Origin: a bacterium
GTDB taxonomy: Bacteria; Verrucomicrobiota; Verrucomicrobiae; Limisphaerales; J093
Direction of reading: 5' to 3'
NCBI GenBank assembly: GCA_021839785.1
Contig: JAKCAB010000267.1
Coordinates: 1 to 15,292, forward strand
DNA length: 15,292 bases
The stretch's first letter is position 1; each line of letters begins with the position of its first letter. Shown here one piece after another: positions 13,951 to 15,292 of the stretch. The notes beneath the pieces are model-generated. The model worked only from the letters and a program-made list of their open reading frames with translations. It did not search any database and was not told the origin of the DNA. The position numbers were made by a program, and so were the translations under genes.

Positions 13951-15093
13951 TCACGCGGGCGAACGGTCTCTCATCAACTCCCGAACCGTCTCCACAACTT
14001 GCGCGACCGCGACCCCGTTCATGCAACGAAAGTCGATGGGGCACTCGCGCAGAAAACACGGCGCGCAAGCCACGTCCGCCTGCAATAGCCGGTGACGTGG
14101 ATCGCCTGGCAGGCCCGGACCGGTCAGCGCCGGCGACGTGCTGCCGAAGATCGCGACCACGGGCGTGCCCAAAGCGGCGGCGACGTGCATTGGCCCGGTG
14201 TCGTTCGTCAGCAACACCCGGCACGAATTTAGCGCCGCCATGAGTTCCCGCAGGGTCGTGCGGCCCGCCAGGTTCCGGATTGGCGCTGCCCGATCGCCGA
14301 TCGCCGACTGGAGTTCCATCGCCAGAGCCGCATCGCCCGAGCCACCAAAGATCGCGAGACCGCAATGTAACTTGTCCGCGAGAGTTCGCGCCACGGCAGC
14401 AAACCGCGCGCTTGGCCAGCGCTTGGCCGGTCCGTATTCGGCACCGGCGTTGATCCCGAGCCAGCAAATCTCGTCGTCGATTCCGAACTTCGCGCGCGCT
14501 TGCGCCACTTCCTCGCGAGTCACTTTCAACTGCGGCGCCAACGGCTCGGCCCGGGCGCCCAAAGCCGTGGTCAGATGCAGGTATTGGTGCAGGTGGTGCC
14601 CAACCGGATTGGGCGCCGCACCGTGTCTGGCCGGTGGTGCGCCGCCGGCCAGGCCGCGCACCTCGGCAACGCTGCGCTTTCGCATTCTGACTTCGCCGGG
14701 TCGGGGCGGAACCGCATGGGTCAGCAACCAGTTCCGCCACGGACGCGCATAGCCGACGCGCTGCGGAATTTCCGCCAGCCAAAGCTGGAGCGCCGAGCGC
14801 GGCGAGTTCGGCAGCACGAGCCCCAACTCGAACCGGGCTGCCTGCAACCGTCGGCCGATGCGCCAGGAGCCTTCGCCGGGCACGAATGAAATCACCTCGT
14901 CGAGCGCCGGGTGCTGCGGCCAGAGCTCCGCCAGCTTCGCCGGAGTCAGCAGGGCGATGTGGGCGCCAAGGAACCGTTCGCGCAGGCGCAGCAAAGCCGG
15001 CGTGGTCATGACGGCGTCGCCGAGCCAGTTCACGCCCCGCACCAGGATGCGGCGGGGCGCGTTCGGCAAGACGATGGACGGTGGGGGCGGCAT
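13951..15093 (-). CDS. waaF: ADP-heptose--LPS heptosyltransferase (WaaF-type, GT9)
   Basis: A 380-aa glycosyltransferase family 9 enzyme that adds heptose to the LPS inner core on the cytoplasmic face of the inner membrane. The N-terminal domain begins RRILVRGVNWLGDAVMTTPAL, the GT9 signature, with LLTPAKLAELW next. The C-terminal domain has GINAGAEYGPAKRWP (donor binding), NDTGPMHVAAALGTPVVAIFGSTSP (the GT9 donor-site signature) and CAPCFLRECPIDFRCM, a cysteine cluster usual in WaaF. It is somewhat longer than typical WaaF (about 345-350); the excess is a basic Arg/Ala/Pro-rich insert near residues 136-168, just before HLHQYLHL. The ATG at 15093 lies 9 bp after the stop of the acyltransferase gene on the same strand, so the two are co-transcribed in an LPS operon. 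WaaF is favoured over WaaC by the NWLGD and CxxC features, but substrate order is not certain. Confidence 0.92.
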   Translation of the reverse strand: MPPPPSIVLPNAPRRILVRGVNWLGDAVMTTPALLRLRERFLGAHIALLTPAKLAELWPQHPALDEVISFVPGEGSWRIGRRLQAARFELGLVLPNSPRSALQLWLAEIPQRVGYARPWRNWLLTHAVPPRPGEVRMRKRSVAEVRGLAGGAPPARHGAAPNPVGHHLHQYLHLTTALGARAEPLAPQLKVTREEVAQARAKFGIDDEICWLGINAGAEYGPAKRWPSARFAAVARTLADKLHCGLAIFGGSGDAALAMELQSAIGDRAAPIRNLAGRTTLRELMAALNSCRVLLTNDTGPMHVAAALGTPVVAIFGSTSPALTGPGLPGDPRHRLLQADVACAPCFLRECPIDFRCMNGVAVAQVVETVRELMRDRSPA

Positions 15094-15102
15094 GACCGGC
15101 GG

Positions 15103-15292
15103 CTACTCGGCGTCTTCGGCGACCGGCTGGGGCGCGGTGGCTTCGGTCACCGGCGTGTGACGCGGCCGGCGATGCACCGATTTCCAGCGTCGGTGAACCC
15201 AGAACCAATTGGCCGGGTCGCGCCGCACGGCGGCCTCGTAGGCGTGGTTCATGTCGCGCGCGATGTCCTCGATCGGCCGCGGATGGCCGTCG
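15103..15292 (-). CDS. Lysophospholipid/lipid A acyltransferase (LpxL/HtrB family), C-terminal end
   Basis: The minus-strand frame is open from the window edge to a TAG at 15103-15105, so only the last 62 codons are visible. The sequence IEDIARDMNHAYEAAVRRDPANWFWVHRRWK is the typical end of LpxL/HtrB-type acyltransferases, which add secondary acyl chains to lipid A at the inner membrane. A short hydrophilic tail (RRPRHTPVTE to AEDAE) follows. The catalytic HX4D motif lies outside the window. The gene is directly upstream of waaF, which agrees with a lipid A/core operon. Which LpxL/LpxM role it has cannot be told. Confidence 0.85.
   Translation of the reverse strand, partial: DGHPRPIEDIARDMNHAYEAAVRRDPANWFWVHRRWKSVHRRPRHTPVTEATAPQPVAEDAE

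Noticed and set aside
13772..15208. 478-aa minus-strand ORF overlapping waaF in another frame
   Set aside because: Low-complexity Arg/Gly/Ala content; waaF in the neighbouring frame has the conserved GT9 motifs.

Overview
This is a GC-rich, gene-dense chromosomal window whose proteins read as Gram-negative. It carries a LPS-core heptosyltransferase (waaF), the end of a lipid A acyltransferase, several lipoprotein or signal-peptide starts, and a Tat-exported Gfo/Idh/MocA oxidoreductase. That mix, the near absence of Shine-Dalgarno sequences, the DUF4230 protein and the HemB type fit best with Verrucomicrobiota (Limisphaerales/Pedosphaera-like) or a close PVC relative. The assignment is an inference from protein style; no rRNA or marker gene is present.

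Layout. 1-711: the 3' part of an electron-transfer-flavoprotein alpha subunit with an unusual C-terminal FAD motif. 712-1787: an eroded region with hairpins, an unrecognised short ORF and the C-terminal remnant of an IS4-type transposase. 1788-3122: xylose isomerase, with a plausible promoter and terminator. 3207-3824 (minus): a stand-alone hisH. 3825-4114: divergent intergenic region carrying a 50-bp AT-rich imperfect palindrome. 4115-6720: three plus-strand genes, namely a 512-aa protein with an N-terminal Cys4 motif, an EF-hand lipoprotein and a tail-anchored FHA protein. 6721-7734 (minus): hemB, whose stop codon abuts that of the FHA gene. 7929-8513: DUF4230 protein. 8598-9896: Tat-exported oxidoreductase. 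9966-10403 (minus): small lipoprotein. 10626-13913: a putative organophosphonate cassette of OPA-type MFS transporter, PhnX-like hydrolase and PhnW aminotransferase. 13951-15292 (minus): waaF behind the end of an lpxL/htrB-like acyltransferase, a lipid A/core operon.

How the genes work together. The clearest functional unit is 10626-13913. PhnW converts 2-aminoethylphosphonate to phosphonoacetaldehyde, the PhnX-like HAD enzyme would cleave the C-P bond, and the transporter keeps the two arginines that bind the phosphate group in GlpT/UhpT-type antiporters, so it may be the uptake system. The other genes (xylA, hisH, hemB, waaF) look like separate housekeeping units.

The most notable structural signals are these. 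Three genes (hisH, hemB and the DUF4230 gene) share one promoter geometry: a -35-like hexamer, 16 bp, TANNNT, 6 bp, start codon. This predicts leaderless mRNAs. The others are the 50-bp palindrome and a 28-codon upstream ORF that overlaps the transporter start as ATGA. No CRISPR array, tRNA, rRNA, prophage or defence system was seen.
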